Positions 1-6,533 are shown, counted from the first letter of the stretch. The stretch: 14,576 nt of DNA from DATLFQ01 sp035540915 (GCA_035540915.1 DATLFQ010000072.1:1-14576); one strand, 5' to 3'. Translations and numbers: made by a program. The notes: generated by a model not told the origin, from the letters alone.

Positions 1-692
1 TGCATCGCCGCCAGCACCAGGCCCGGCGGCTCCGCCACTGGCGCGACGGCCTGGGCATGATCCGCCTGGAGGCCGCGTTGGCCCCCGAGGTCGGCGTCGC
101 ACTCGTCAACCGGCTCGACGCCGAGTGCGACCGCCTCCGCCGGTCGACGCCCGTCGAGCAGCGCGAGGTACGGGCGGCCTCGGCCGCCGACGCCCTCGTG
201 GCGCTGGTGGACGGCCGGGGCACGGCGAAGGCCTCGGGGCCCGAACTCGTGATCGTGTGCGACGTGACGGCCTGGCGGCGGGGCGCCACGGAGCCCGGTG
301 AGGTATGCGCCGTCGTCGGTGGGGGACCGATACCGGTGGCAGTGGCCAGGGACGTGGGCCGGGATGCGTTCCTGAAGGCAGTTCTGCACGACGGGCGCCG
401 CATCGACACCGTGGCGCATTTCGGGCGCCACATCCCCGCCGAGCTGCGCACGGCGCTGCAGCTGGGAGCACCGCCTGACTTCGAGGGCGCACACTGCGTG
501 GACGAGGGCTGTGGCCGCCGCCACGGCCTGGAGTGGGACCACCTGGACCCGGTGGCCAACGGCGGGGTCACCTCGTTCGACAACCTGGTGGCCCGGTGCT
601 GGCCCCATCACCGGGACAAGACCGTGCGGGACCGGGCCGCCGGGCGGCTGGGGAGGAGGGCGGCGGCCGCGGGCGAGCGGGGGCCGCCGTGA
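1..692 (+). CDS. HNH endonuclease, DUF222 / 13E12-repeat type (5' partial)
   Basis: This is the C-terminal part of a DUF222-HNH protein, a family found in many copies in actinobacterial genomes; its role is unsettled. The frame is open from base 3, and residues encoded before the ATG at 57 (…RRLRHWRDGLG) continue the family pattern 'DGM.RL...L.PE.G', so the true start lies left of the window. Counting from the ATG at 57, an HNH nuclease fold occupies about residues 145-195: C147 and C152 (zinc pair), EWDH 159-162 with the catalytic DH, GGVTSFDNL with N176, then C181 and HH 184-185 (second zinc pair). All core nuclease residues are present, so it looks intact. It converges on the M23 peptidase gene with 7 bases between the stop codons. 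No intron or phage context is visible beside it. Confidence 0.88.
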   Translation, partial: HRRQHQARRLRHWRDGLGMIRLEAALAPEVGVALVNRLDAECDRLRRSTPVEQREVRAASAADALVALVDGRGTAKASGPELVIVCDVTAWRRGATEPGEVCAVVGGGPIPVAVARDVGRDAFLKAVLHDGRRIDTVAHFGRHIPAELRTALQLGAPPDFEGAHCVDEGCGRRHGLEWDHLDPVANGGVTSFDNLVARCWPHHRDKTVRDRAAGRLGRRAAAAGERGPP

Positions 693-697
693 GGCGG
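684..697. terminator. Small hairpin at the convergent HNH/M23 gene ends (weak terminator candidate)
   Basis: CCGCC (684-688), loop GTGA (689-692), GGCGG (693-697). The loop would be a GNRA-type tetraloop and contains the stop codon of the HNH gene. The stem is only five pairs with no T-tract on either side, so termination is an inference from its position between convergent genes. Confidence 0.22.
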
Positions 698-699
698 GG

Positions 700-1839
700 C
701 TAGGGCAGGAAGCGGCGGGGGTTCTGCGGGGAGCCGTTGACGCGCGTCTCGAAGTGGAGGTGCGGGCCGGTGGAGTGGCCGGTCGAGCCGACGTAGCCGA
801 TGACTGCGCCCTGGGCGACCTGCGCTCCCTCTCGGGCGGCGACGCGGCTCTGGTGGGCGTAGAGGGTGGTGAGGCCGCCGCCGTGGTCGATGATCACGCA
901 GTTGCCGTAGCCGCTGTAGGAGCCGGAGAAGATGACCTCGCCGGCCTTGGCCGCCTTGATGGGAGTGCCGGTGCCGGCGGCCAGGTCGATGCCGGCGTGC
1001 AGCCGGCCCCACCGGGGACCGAAGCCGGAAGTGAGCTTGCCCTGGACGGGCCACACCAGGCCGGCGGCGGAGATCACGCCGTCGAGGACGGAGCTGGCGG
1101 CCCGCTCCCGGGAGCGGATCAGGGCGGCCAGGCCGGCCTCCTGGCGGGCCGCCTCGTCCAGCTCGCTCTGGTACTGGCGGATGCGCTTGTCCAGCGCGTC
1201 GGCCAGCACCTGCTTTTCCTTGCGGACCCGCTCCAGCTCGGCCAGCCGGGTGTTGACCACCAGGCGCCGCTCGGACGCCAGGTCGCGGGCGCGGGCGGCG
1301 GCGGCCTGCTCGTCGCCCAGGTCCTGGCGGAGGGAGCGGAGCTGGTCCAGGACGTCGCGGTCGTGGTTGGCCACCTGGGCCAGGAGGGAGGTGCGGCGGC
1401 TGGCCTCGGCGAAGTCGGCGGCGCCCAGCACGGTGGCGAACATCTCTTCCTGCGGGCGCACGTAGGCCGAGACGGCCCGGGTCACCACTGCCTGGCGCAG
1501 CCCGACGAGCTGCGCCTCGGTGCCGGCGATGCGGCTCTCGGCCTGGGCCACCGCCGCCTCGGCGGCCAGCACGGCCTGGCGGGCGTCGCCGGCCTTGGCC
1601 AGCTCGGCGGCCACCTGGCGGTCCAGCACCCGCACCGCCGAGGCCAGCTGGGCGTCGGACGCCTTCAGCGTGTTGAGCTTGGCGGCGATCTGCGCCTTCT
1701 TCTGGCGGGCGGCCTCGGCCTGCTTGCGGGTCGTGGCCAACGACTCACGGGCTTGGGCGGGCTGGGCCGTCGCCACCAGGACCAACGCCATGGCCGCGAC
1801 CAGCAGGCGGCAGATCTTCGGCATACGCGCGTTGTTCAC
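700..1839 (-). CDS. Secreted coiled-coil M23 peptidoglycan endopeptidase
   Basis: This is an EnvC/NlpD-like murein peptidase or amidase activator of 379 residues. Residues 1-30 look like a signal peptide (basic start, hydrophobic VAAMALVLVATA, AQA before cleavage). Residues about 32-245 are Ala/Gln/Arg/Glu-rich with two long coiled-coil stretches (about 33-110 and 165-240). The LytM/M23 domain follows: SGFGPRWG 271-278, zinc ligands H281 and D285 in HAGID, H329 in LYAH, and HLHFE 360-364 giving H360 and zinc ligand H362. All catalytic residues are present, so it should be an active endopeptidase rather than a degenerate activator. Expected role: cutting cross-links outside the membrane in growth or cell separation. 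The annotated start is GTG 1839. ATG 1824 is an alternative, with GGTGA about 11 bases upstream, and still leaves a signal peptide. Confidence 0.9.
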   Translation of the reverse strand: MNNARMPKICRLLVAAMALVLVATAQPAQARESLATTRKQAEAARQKKAQIAAKLNTLKASDAQLASAVRVLDRQVAAELAKAGDARQAVLAAEAAVAQAESRIAGTEAQLVGLRQAVVTRAVSAYVRPQEEMFATVLGAADFAEASRRTSLLAQVANHDRDVLDQLRSLRQDLGDEQAAAARARDLASERRLVVNTRLAELERVRKEKQVLADALDKRIRQYQSELDEAARQEAGLAALIRSRERAASSVLDGVISAAGLVWPVQGKLTSGFGPRWGRLHAGIDLAAGTGTPIKAAKAGEVIFSGSYSGYGNCVIIDHGGGLTTLYAHQSRVAAREGAQVAQGAVIGYVGSTGHSTGPHLHFETRVNGSPQNPRRFLP

Positions 1840-1868
1840 CCCCGGTGGCCCTCGGGCGGCCGGCGCTC

Positions 1869-1897
1869 ACCGTAGCCGGCCGGCCGGCTTCCCGAAA
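1869..1897 (-). promoter_or_regulatory. Possible promoter upstream of the M23 gene
   Basis: On the minus strand TACGGT (1874-1869) could be a -10 hexamer. The sequence 17 bases upstream is TTTCGG (1897-1892), a poor -35. The spacer is mostly a 16-base perfect palindrome, AGCCGGCCGGCCGGCT (1874-1889). The ten bases GCTCACCGTA (1865-1874, + strand) recur at 3195-3204 over the MFS promoter. The hexamer is seen directly; function is inferred. Confidence 0.3.
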
Positions 1898-1932
1898 GGG
1901 ATGCGCACGATTGTCCGATATGCGCTGGGAGC

Positions 1933-3141
1933 TCAGGCGGCGGGGACCGGGGCCCGGCGCGCCGGGAGGCGACGGGCCAGGGCGGCGAGTGCGACGGCCG
2001 CCGAGGCGGCGACGCCGAAGGTGGCCCGGGCGCCCACCGCAGCGACGCCGGCACCGGCCAGGATCGGGCCCAGGGTCTGGCCGGCGCGTGCGAAGCCGAC
2101 CCAGGTGGCCACCACGGCGCCGCGGCTGTCGGGCGGGGCGGACGAGGCGACCGTCTCCTGCAGCGTGGCGATGAGCAGCCCCTCGCCCAGCCCGTAGGCC
2201 AGCAGCCCGGCCCCCACCACGACCAGCGAGGGGGCCGCGCCGACCAGGCCCAGGCCGGCGCCGAGCATGCTCAGGCCGGCGACGGCGAGGCGCCGGGTGC
2301 CCAGCCGCTGGTTGAGCCGGCCGAGGGACAGCGCAGCGGCGGTGGAGGTCAGCGCCGGCAGGCCGAGCAGGAGGCCCCGGGCCGAGGCGCCCAGCCCGAA
2401 GTCGTCGTCCAGGTAGCCGGGGGCGGCGGCCAGCAGGGCGAAGATCAGCACGAACACGCCGGCGCCGAGGGCCATGGGGCCGAGCACGGCGCCCGTGCGC
2501 AGAGCCGGGGCGGTGGCCCGCAGTTGGCCGGCGAGGGTGGCCGTCGAGCGCGAGCCGGGCGCCAGGCGGGCCCGGCTCGCGGCGGCGGTCAGCAGGGCGA
2601 TCCAGTACGGCACGAAGGTGGCCCGCCAGCCGCCGAGCTCGGCCAGCAGGCCGCCCAGGGGCGGCAGGGCCACCAGTGAGGCGGTCAGGGCGGCCGCGTT
2701 CCGCCCGATCATGCGGGCGCGGTCGGGCCCCTCCCAGTGGTCGGTGATGAGCACCACGGCCAGGTTGATCAGCCCGGCCGAGCCCACGCCCTGGAGCAGG
2801 CGCAGGGAGAGGAGGGCCCCGAAGCTCGGCGCCAGGCCGCCCAGGCCCCCGGCGATGCCGAACAGGGCCAGGCAGGGCACCACGACGACCCGCCGGCCGA
2901 AGCGGTCGGCCAGCACGCCGATGACCGGCGCCAGCACGATGCCCGGCGCAGTGGCGGCGGCCAGCAGCAGGCCGCCCCGCGACGACGCCACCCCGAGGTC
3001 GGCGGTGATGTCCGGCAGGACCGGCACGAGCAGGACGTTGCCCATGATGCCGGTGACCGTGATGCTGACCAGCAGGGAGAACGGGGGGCGAGCCCGCTGG
3101 GAGCCGGGATGGCCGGGGCCCGAGGAACCTCCCGGCGTCAT
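1933..3141 (-). CDS. MFS transporter, 12-TM drug/proton antiporter type
   Basis: This is an integral membrane protein of 402 residues from the ATG at 3141. Hydrophobic segments run from about residue 22 to 390 with a basic central loop near 190-215, as in the 12-helix major facilitator fold. The loop between helices 2 and 3 carries the motif-A-like GVLADRFGRR (about 75-84 from this start). Homologues usually export drugs or metabolites by proton antiport, but the substrate cannot be read from sequence. I chose ATG 3141 because GGGGAA (3153-3148) sits six bases upstream; the in-frame GTG at 3147 is too close to that ribosome site. The gene follows mshA by 97 bases, in the same direction, with its own likely promoter, and precedes the M23 gene. 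Nothing ties the transporter to mycothiol beyond its position. Confidence 0.88.
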   Translation of the reverse strand: MTPGGSSGPGHPGSQRARPPFSLLVSITVTGIMGNVLLVPVLPDITADLGVASSRGGLLLAAATAPGIVLAPVIGVLADRFGRRVVVVPCLALFGIAGGLGGLAPSFGALLSLRLLQGVGSAGLINLAVVLITDHWEGPDRARMIGRNAAALTASLVALPPLGGLLAELGGWRATFVPYWIALLTAAASRARLAPGSRSTATLAGQLRATAPALRTGAVLGPMALGAGVFVLIFALLAAAPGYLDDDFGLGASARGLLLGLPALTSTAAALSLGRLNQRLGTRRLAVAGLSMLGAGLGLVGAAPSLVVVGAGLLAYGLGEGLLIATLQETVASSAPPDSRGAVVATWVGFARAGQTLGPILAGAGVAAVGARATFGVAASAAVALAALARRLPARRAPVPAA

Positions 3142-3198
3142 TCGCACTTCCCCGAACGAATGGCGCCGTTCCGCCCCTCGGGCCCGCTGGCAAGGCTC

Positions 3199-3227
3199 AC
3201 CGTACCGCCGCCGGCGGGGCCGGACAA
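3199..3227 (-). promoter_or_regulatory. Sigma-70-type promoter for the MFS gene
   Basis: On the minus strand TTGTCC (3227-3222) is followed after exactly 17 bases by TACGGT (3204-3199). The -35 matches four of six consensus positions and the -10 fits TANNNT. A transcript would start near 3192, giving a leader of roughly 50 bases that contains GGGGAA before ATG 3141. It starts just past the mshA stop codon, so the MFS gene can be transcribed separately from mshA. Confidence 0.5.
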
Positions 3228-3238
3228 GGCTCGCGTGA

Positions 3239-4465
3239 CTACCGGCACTCCACGAGCGAGCGGGCGGTCAGGCGGTCCCCCAACGCCTGGACGGCCGCAC
3301 CGGCCCGGCGCCAGGTGTAGGCGCCGGCCCGGGCCGAGGCACGGGCGGCCAGGTCGGCCGCCAGAGCCGGGTGGTGGAGCACTTCGGCGGCGTAGGCGGC
3401 GAAGTCCGCCGGGTCCCGGCCCTCGACCAGGAAGCCGGTGCGGCCGTGGTCCACCAGGGTGAGCAGGCCGCCGACGGCGGCGGCCACCACCGGCGTGCCG
3501 CAGGCCGCCGCCTCCAGTGCGACGAGCCCGAACGACTCCGACCGGCTGGGCACCAGGCACAGGTCGGCGGCCCGGTAGTAGCTCGACAGCAGGTGGTGGG
3601 GCTGCGGCGGCACGAAATGCACCCGGTCCCCGAGCCCCAGCTCGGCCACCAGCGCGTGGACCCGGTCCACCTCGGCCTGGCCGTCGGCGCCGCTGGGCCC
3701 GCCCACCACCACCAGCACTGCGTCGGGCAGGCTGGACAGCTCGGCCAGCGCCCGGACGGCGAGGGCCACGCCCTTGAGCGGCTGGATGCGGCCGACGAAC
3801 AGCAGCAGCGGGACGCCGGTGGGCAGGCCGACGGCCCGGCGGGCCTGGGCCCGGTCGCCGGGCGAGAACAAGGCCCGGTCGACCCCCGGGGCCACGATCT
3901 CGATCCTCGACGGGTCGGCGCCGTCGACCGACCCGATCTGCTCGGCCTCCACCACGCACGAGGCCAGCACGGCGTCCGAGCAGCCCAGCACCTGGGCCTC
4001 GGCCAGCCGCCGGCCCGGCGGCTCCAGGTCCCCGCCGGCCTTGACGGCGGCGAGCGTGTGGAACGTCGTCAGCAGCGGCAGCTCCAGCTCGTGCTTCAGG
4101 GCGTGGCCGGCCACCCCCGACAGCCAGTAGTTGGCGTGGATGGCCTGGGCCGGGAAGCCCCGGGCCATGCGGTCGAGCACCGCCGAGGTGAACTCGCCCA
4201 CGACCTCGGGCAGGTCCTCCTTGGCCATCCCGGCCACCGGGCCGGCGGCCACGTGGTGGACGACCACGCCGGGCTCGACGTCGACCATGGCCGGCTGGGC
4301 CGGCGACGACGCCCGGGTGTAGACGTCGCACCGGGTGCCGGATCGGGCCAGCGCGGCGGTGAGCTGGCGGACGTACACGTTGAGCCCCCCGCTGTCCCCC
4401 CGGCCGGGCTGGTCCAGCGGCGACGTGTGCATCGACAGCACCGCCAGCGACGCCAGGGGCGTCAC
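3239..4465 (-). CDS. mshA: D-inositol-3-phosphate glycosyltransferase (mycothiol synthesis)
   Basis: This is a GT4-family retaining glycosyltransferase of 408 residues with two Rossmann (GT-B) domains. MshA transfers GlcNAc from UDP-GlcNAc to inositol 3-phosphate, the first step of mycothiol synthesis in the cytosol. Seen in the sequence: N-terminal SMHTSPLDQPG and GDSGGLNVYV (23-32); AGPVAGMAKEDLP with K82; HANYWLSG (110-117) with Y113; T134 and R153, which lie about where the family's inositol-phosphate ligands are expected; VGRIQPLKG (224-232) opening the nucleotide-sugar domain; and SRSESFGLVALEA with E310 and E318, the EX7E motif. Sucrose-phosphate synthases are relatives, but the N-terminal pattern and length fit MshA. 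The start is GTG 4465-4463, whose GTGA overlaps the stop of the rsiG-like gene, implying coupled translation. Confidence 0.87.
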   Translation of the reverse strand: MTPLASLAVLSMHTSPLDQPGRGDSGGLNVYVRQLTAALARSGTRCDVYTRASSPAQPAMVDVEPGVVVHHVAAGPVAGMAKEDLPEVVGEFTSAVLDRMARGFPAQAIHANYWLSGVAGHALKHELELPLLTTFHTLAAVKAGGDLEPPGRRLAEAQVLGCSDAVLASCVVEAEQIGSVDGADPSRIEIVAPGVDRALFSPGDRAQARRAVGLPTGVPLLLFVGRIQPLKGVALAVRALAELSSLPDAVLVVVGGPSGADGQAEVDRVHALVAELGLGDRVHFVPPQPHHLLSSYYRAADLCLVPSRSESFGLVALEAAACGTPVVAAAVGGLLTLVDHGRTGFLVEGRDPADFAAYAAEVLHHPALAADLAARASARAGAYTWRRAGAAVQALGDRLTARSLVECR

Positions 4466-4989
4466 GTCAGCAGGGTGTCGACGCTCAGCTCCCCCGAGCG
4501 GTAGCGGCGGACGATCTCGGCCTGGATGGCGTCCAGCCGCTCGTGCAGCGCGCGGCGTTGGCCCGATACCCGCCGCTCGAAAGCCTGCAGCTCCTCCTCG
4601 GCGGCGGCCACCTCCTCGTCGGGCAGGCTCGCCAGGCCGGCCAGGCGGGACGCGTCGATGATGCGGTCCAGCTCGCCGGTGAGCTCGCGGTGGCTGCCCT
4701 CGGGCTCAAGGCGGGTGGGCAGGCGGCCCGGTCCGGGCGGGCGGGGCGGACCGGCCAGGATGCCGGGCAGCTGCTCGACCAGCGCGCTCAGCTCCTCGGT
4801 ACCGCCTTCGATGCGCCGGCGCTGCTCGGCCCGGACGATGTCGAGCCGGCCCTGGACCAGGCGGCGCACGTACGACAGGCGGACCTCCACCTCCTCGCAG
4901 GCCTGGCGGCGGGCCCGCACCTCGTCCATCGGTGCATCGGCCAGGCCCTCGAGGAAGTCAGGCGCCAGGAGCCGCTCGAGATCCTGCAT
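4462..4989 (-). CDS. rsiG: RsiG-like c-di-GMP-binding anti-sigma factor homologue
   Basis: This is a 175-residue, largely helical, soluble protein with two charged helical blocks joined by a proline-rich linker (about 78-97). RsiG of Streptomyces sequesters the sigma factor WhiG when loaded with c-di-GMP, using two copies of E(X)3S(X)2R(X)3Q(X)3D, one on each helix of a coiled coil. Here copy 1 is exact: E35, S39, R42, Q46, D50. Copy 2 has the same spacing with one change: E138, S142, R145, H149, D153. The assignment rests on this double signature. The sigma partner is not in the window. The start ATG 4989 lies 8 bases after a TACGAT hexamer, suggesting a leaderless transcript. The gene overlaps the end of sodX by 32 bases and mshA by 4, so mshA is probably co-translated with it. 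Confidence 0.78.
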   Translation of the reverse strand: MQDLERLLAPDFLEGLADAPMDEVRARRQACEEVEVRLSYVRRLVQGRLDIVRAEQRRRIEGGTEELSALVEQLPGILAGPPRPPGPGRLPTRLEPEGSHRELTGELDRIIDASRLAGLASLPDEEVAAAEEELQAFERRVSGQRRALHERLDAIQAEIVRRYRSGELSVDTLLT

Positions 4990-5338
4990 GGAACCGGATC
5001 GTACCCCCGCCCACGCGTCCGACTCGCGCCGCCGGGTGGTAGCGGTAGACGGCCCGGCCCCGGACGCGGGGCACCGGGCCGAAGTGCCGGCTGTCGGTGC
5101 TGGCCGCCGGGTTGTCCCCGTGCACCACCACCCCGCCCGCGCTCCGAGCGGCCACCCGCTTGACCATCACCCGGTCGGGGCGGCGGGGGTCGGCCAGCGT
5201 GACCACGTCGCCGGGACGGACCCGGCCGCCGCGCACGACCAGCAGGCGGTCGCCGGGACGGAGGGCGGGCCACATGCTGTCGCCGGTCACCTCCACCCGC
5301 TCGAACCGGCGCGCCACGTTCCAGCTAAGCAGTGCCAC
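4958..5338 (-). CDS. sodX: Nickel-type superoxide dismutase maturation protease (S26 family)
   Basis: This is a small signal-peptidase-like serine protease that removes the leader of Ni-SOD so that the His1 nickel hook can form. From GTG 5338 it has 126 residues: VTGDSMWPALRPGD with nucleophile S21, then GDVVTL, RVMVKRVA with general base K60, and HGDNPAASTDSRHFGPV (73-89), the S26 GDN…DSR box. Only one short hydrophobic stretch (VALLSW) precedes the catalytic serine. The start is uncertain: GTG 5338, 5377 and 5383 are in frame, and TACCCT (5360-5355) ends 16 bases before GTG 5338. The frame stays open to 5818, but that part is antisense to sodN and is not coding. The 3' end overlaps the rsiG-like gene by 32 bases. 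Divergence from sodN supports the function. Confidence 0.85.
   Translation of the reverse strand: MALLSWNVARRFERVEVTGDSMWPALRPGDRLLVVRGGRVRPGDVVTLADPRRPDRVMVKRVAARSAGGVVVHGDNPAASTDSRHFGPVPRVRGRAVYRYHPAARVGRVGGGTIRFHAGSRAAPGA
4998..5003 (-). promoter_or_regulatory. -10 element for a leaderless rsiG-like transcript
   Basis: TACGAT on the minus strand (5003-4998) ends 8 bases before ATG 4989. No purine-rich ribosome site precedes the ATG. No -35 match is visible 17 bases upstream. The element lies inside the end of sodX. Confidence 0.45.
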
Positions 5339-5355
5339 ACCGGCCAGCGGTGGCA
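5333..5355. promoter_or_regulatory. Inverted repeat in the sodX-sodN divergent region (operator candidate)
   Basis: TGCCAC (5333-5338) and GTGGCA (5350-5355) form a perfect 6-base inverted repeat with an 11-base spacer. One arm covers the proposed sodX start codon and the other abuts its -10 hexamer. A protein bound here would block sodX, and perhaps sodN. It does not clearly match the published Streptomyces Nur (nickel) box, so the regulator is unknown. Confidence 0.35.
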
Positions 5356-5360
5356 GGGTA
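5355..5360 (-). promoter_or_regulatory. -10 hexamer upstream of sodX
   Basis: TACCCT on the minus strand (5360-5355). A start about 7 bases downstream would be near 5347, leaving at most a very short leader before GTG 5338. An in-frame CTG lies exactly at 5347-5345. The -35 region is not convincing. Confidence 0.35.
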
Positions 5361-5383
5361 GAAAGCCTCAACCGCACAACCAC

Positions 5384-5390
5384 GAAGGAG
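5384..5390 (+). promoter_or_regulatory. Ribosome binding site of sodN
   Basis: GAAGGAG followed by five bases (TGCCC) and ATG 5396. It fixes the sodN start and is one of the few strong Shine-Dalgarno sequences in the window. Confidence 0.75.
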
Positions 5391-5395
5391 TGCCC

Positions 5396-5803
5396 ATGCG
5401 CATCCTGCCGTTCCTCCTCGGCCTGGCCGGCCGACCGGCCACCGTCAGCGCCCACTGCGACCTGCCGTGCGGGGTGTACGACCCGGCCCAGGCCCGCGTC
5501 GAGGCCGAGTCGGTCAAGGCCATCATGGAGAAGTACCACGGTTCCGACGACGAGGTCTTCCGCACCCGCAGCCTGGTCATCAAGGAGGAGCGGGCCGACC
5601 TGGTCAAGCACCACCTCTGGGTCCTGTGGACCGACTACTTCAAGCCGCCGCACCTGGAGCAGTTCCCGAACCTGCACGAGCTGTTCTGGAATGCCACCAA
5701 GACGGCCGGGCAGTGCAAGCACTCCACCGACCCGGCGCTCGGCCAGAAGCTGCTGGACCAGATCGAAGAGATCGCGGGGATCTTCTGGAAGACCAAGGGC
5801 TGA
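5396..5803 (+). CDS. sodN: Nickel superoxide dismutase precursor
   Basis: This enzyme dismutates superoxide to oxygen and hydrogen peroxide and acts as a homohexamer. The precursor has 135 residues. A 19-residue leader ending TVSA is cut before H20, exposing the nickel hook HCDLPCGVYDP. In mature numbering His1, Cys2, Cys6 and Tyr9 are all present. The mature chain of 116 residues fits the usual length. The rest matches the four-helix bundle: ARVEAESVKAIMEKY, TRSLVIKEERADLVKHH, VLWTDYFKPPHLEQFP, and the terminal GIFWKTKG. The leader is rich in Leu, unlike a Sec signal with a long n-region; Streptomyces Ni-SOD leaders are also short. SodX, encoded divergently 57 bases away, should do the cleavage. 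A gene for a membrane protein follows after one base. Confidence 0.97.
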   Translation: MRILPFLLGLAGRPATVSAHCDLPCGVYDPAQARVEAESVKAIMEKYHGSDDEVFRTRSLVIKEERADLVKHHLWVLWTDYFKPPHLEQFPNLHELFWNATKTAGQCKHSTDPALGQKLLDQIEEIAGIFWKTKG

Positions 5804-5804
5804 C

Positions 5805-6533
5805 GTGGAGATCTTCACCCAGGCCGGGGGCGAGATGCTCTCGCGCTGGGGGCACTACCTCTCGGGGGTGACCTGGATCGGGTTGCTCTACTACTTCAAC
5901 TTCGTCCAGGTGCCGTCGTTCGCGGAGATGGACGCGACCACCCGCACCGACATCGTCGCCAAGCTCGCACCTCGGGCCCTGTGGTGGTTCCGCTACGGCG
6001 CGGTGCTCACGCTGCTCACCGGCGTGATGATCCTGGGGTTCCAGGAGAACCTGGCCGGTGGTGAGTACTTCAAGACCGCGCCCGGCATCAGCATCTCCAC
6101 CGGCATCCTGCTGGCGCTGGCCATGTTCATGAACGTCTGGATGGTCATCTGGCCCAACCAGCGCATCGTGATCGCATCGGCCCAGCGGGTGGCCGCCGGC
6201 GGCGAGGCCGATCCGGCCGCCGCCGGTGCCGCCCGCAAGTCGTTCCTGGCGTCGCGCACCAACACTTTCTTCTCGATCCCCATGCTGTGGTTCATGGGGG
6301 TGACGAGCCACTTGGCCTTCCGGTACGACATCACCCCGGAGGGCGGCGCCCGCGGCGCCTACTGGGCGCTCACGCTGCTGGTGGTGGTGCTGTTCGAGCT
6401 GAACGCGCTGGGCCGAATCGGCGGGAGCGGCCCGGGGCCGACGAAGGCGTTCCTGGAGAACCACCGCTCGGCGGTCATCGCCGGCTTCGGGCTGTGGGCC
6501 TTCTTCGTGGTGCTCTGGGAGCTGCTCTTCTAG
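5805..6533 (+). CDS. Urate hydroxylase PuuD-like membrane domain protein
   Basis: This is a 242-residue protein with about six transmembrane helices (near 12-34, 60-80, 97-117, 155-173, 184-204, 221-241). It resembles the N-terminal membrane domain of PuuD-type urate hydroxylases: RWGHYLSGVTWIGLLYYFNFVQVP (read as segments at 14-37), RALWWFRYGAVLTLLTG, and WMVIWPNQR. H17 and H169 fall at helix ends and could bind heme; this is inference. The C-terminal cytochrome c domain of classic PuuD, with CXXCH, is absent, so urate oxidation is not established. GTG 5805 begins one base after the sodN stop; ATG 5835 (residue 11) is an alternative. Tight coupling with sodN suggests co-expression and a redox role. 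No other purine-catabolism gene is present here. Confidence 0.75.
   Translation: MEIFTQAGGEMLSRWGHYLSGVTWIGLLYYFNFVQVPSFAEMDATTRTDIVAKLAPRALWWFRYGAVLTLLTGVMILGFQENLAGGEYFKTAPGISISTGILLALAMFMNVWMVIWPNQRIVIASAQRVAAGGEADPAAAGAARKSFLASRTNTFFSIPMLWFMGVTSHLAFRYDITPEGGARGAYWALTLLVVVLFELNALGRIGGSGPGPTKAFLENHRSAVIAGFGLWAFFVVLWELLF

Noticed and set aside
1..692. HNH gene as part of a mobile element or group I/II intron
   Set aside because: DUF222-HNH genes are scattered through actinobacterial genomes, and no intron structure, inverted repeat, integrase or transposase is seen beside it.
511..1875. Long open frame on the + strand across the M23 gene
   Set aside because: It is antisense to a gene with a complete M23 domain and signal peptide. 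The translation is low-complexity Gly/Ala/Arg/Leu with no motif, as GC-rich shadows usually are.
1874..1889. AGCCGGCCGGCCGGCT as a terminator or attachment site
   Set aside because: There is no T-tract and no second copy in the window. GGCC/CCGG repeats are expected at this base composition; it is mentioned only as promoter spacer.
3239..4465. mshA as sucrose-phosphate synthase or another GT4 enzyme
   Set aside because: The N-terminal SMHTSPL…GDSGGLNVYV, the AGP..GMAKEDLP segment and overall length match MshA better, although close GT4 relatives cannot be fully excluded.
3371..4504. Long + strand frame antisense to mshA
   Set aside because: The encoded protein is His/Gln/Gly-rich without family features, while the minus strand encodes full-length MshA.
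5339..5818. N-terminal extension of sodX to codon 5818
   Set aside because: This stretch is the reverse complement of sodN, and SodX proteins are short, with the catalytic serine near the N-terminus. A start near 5338 is preferred.
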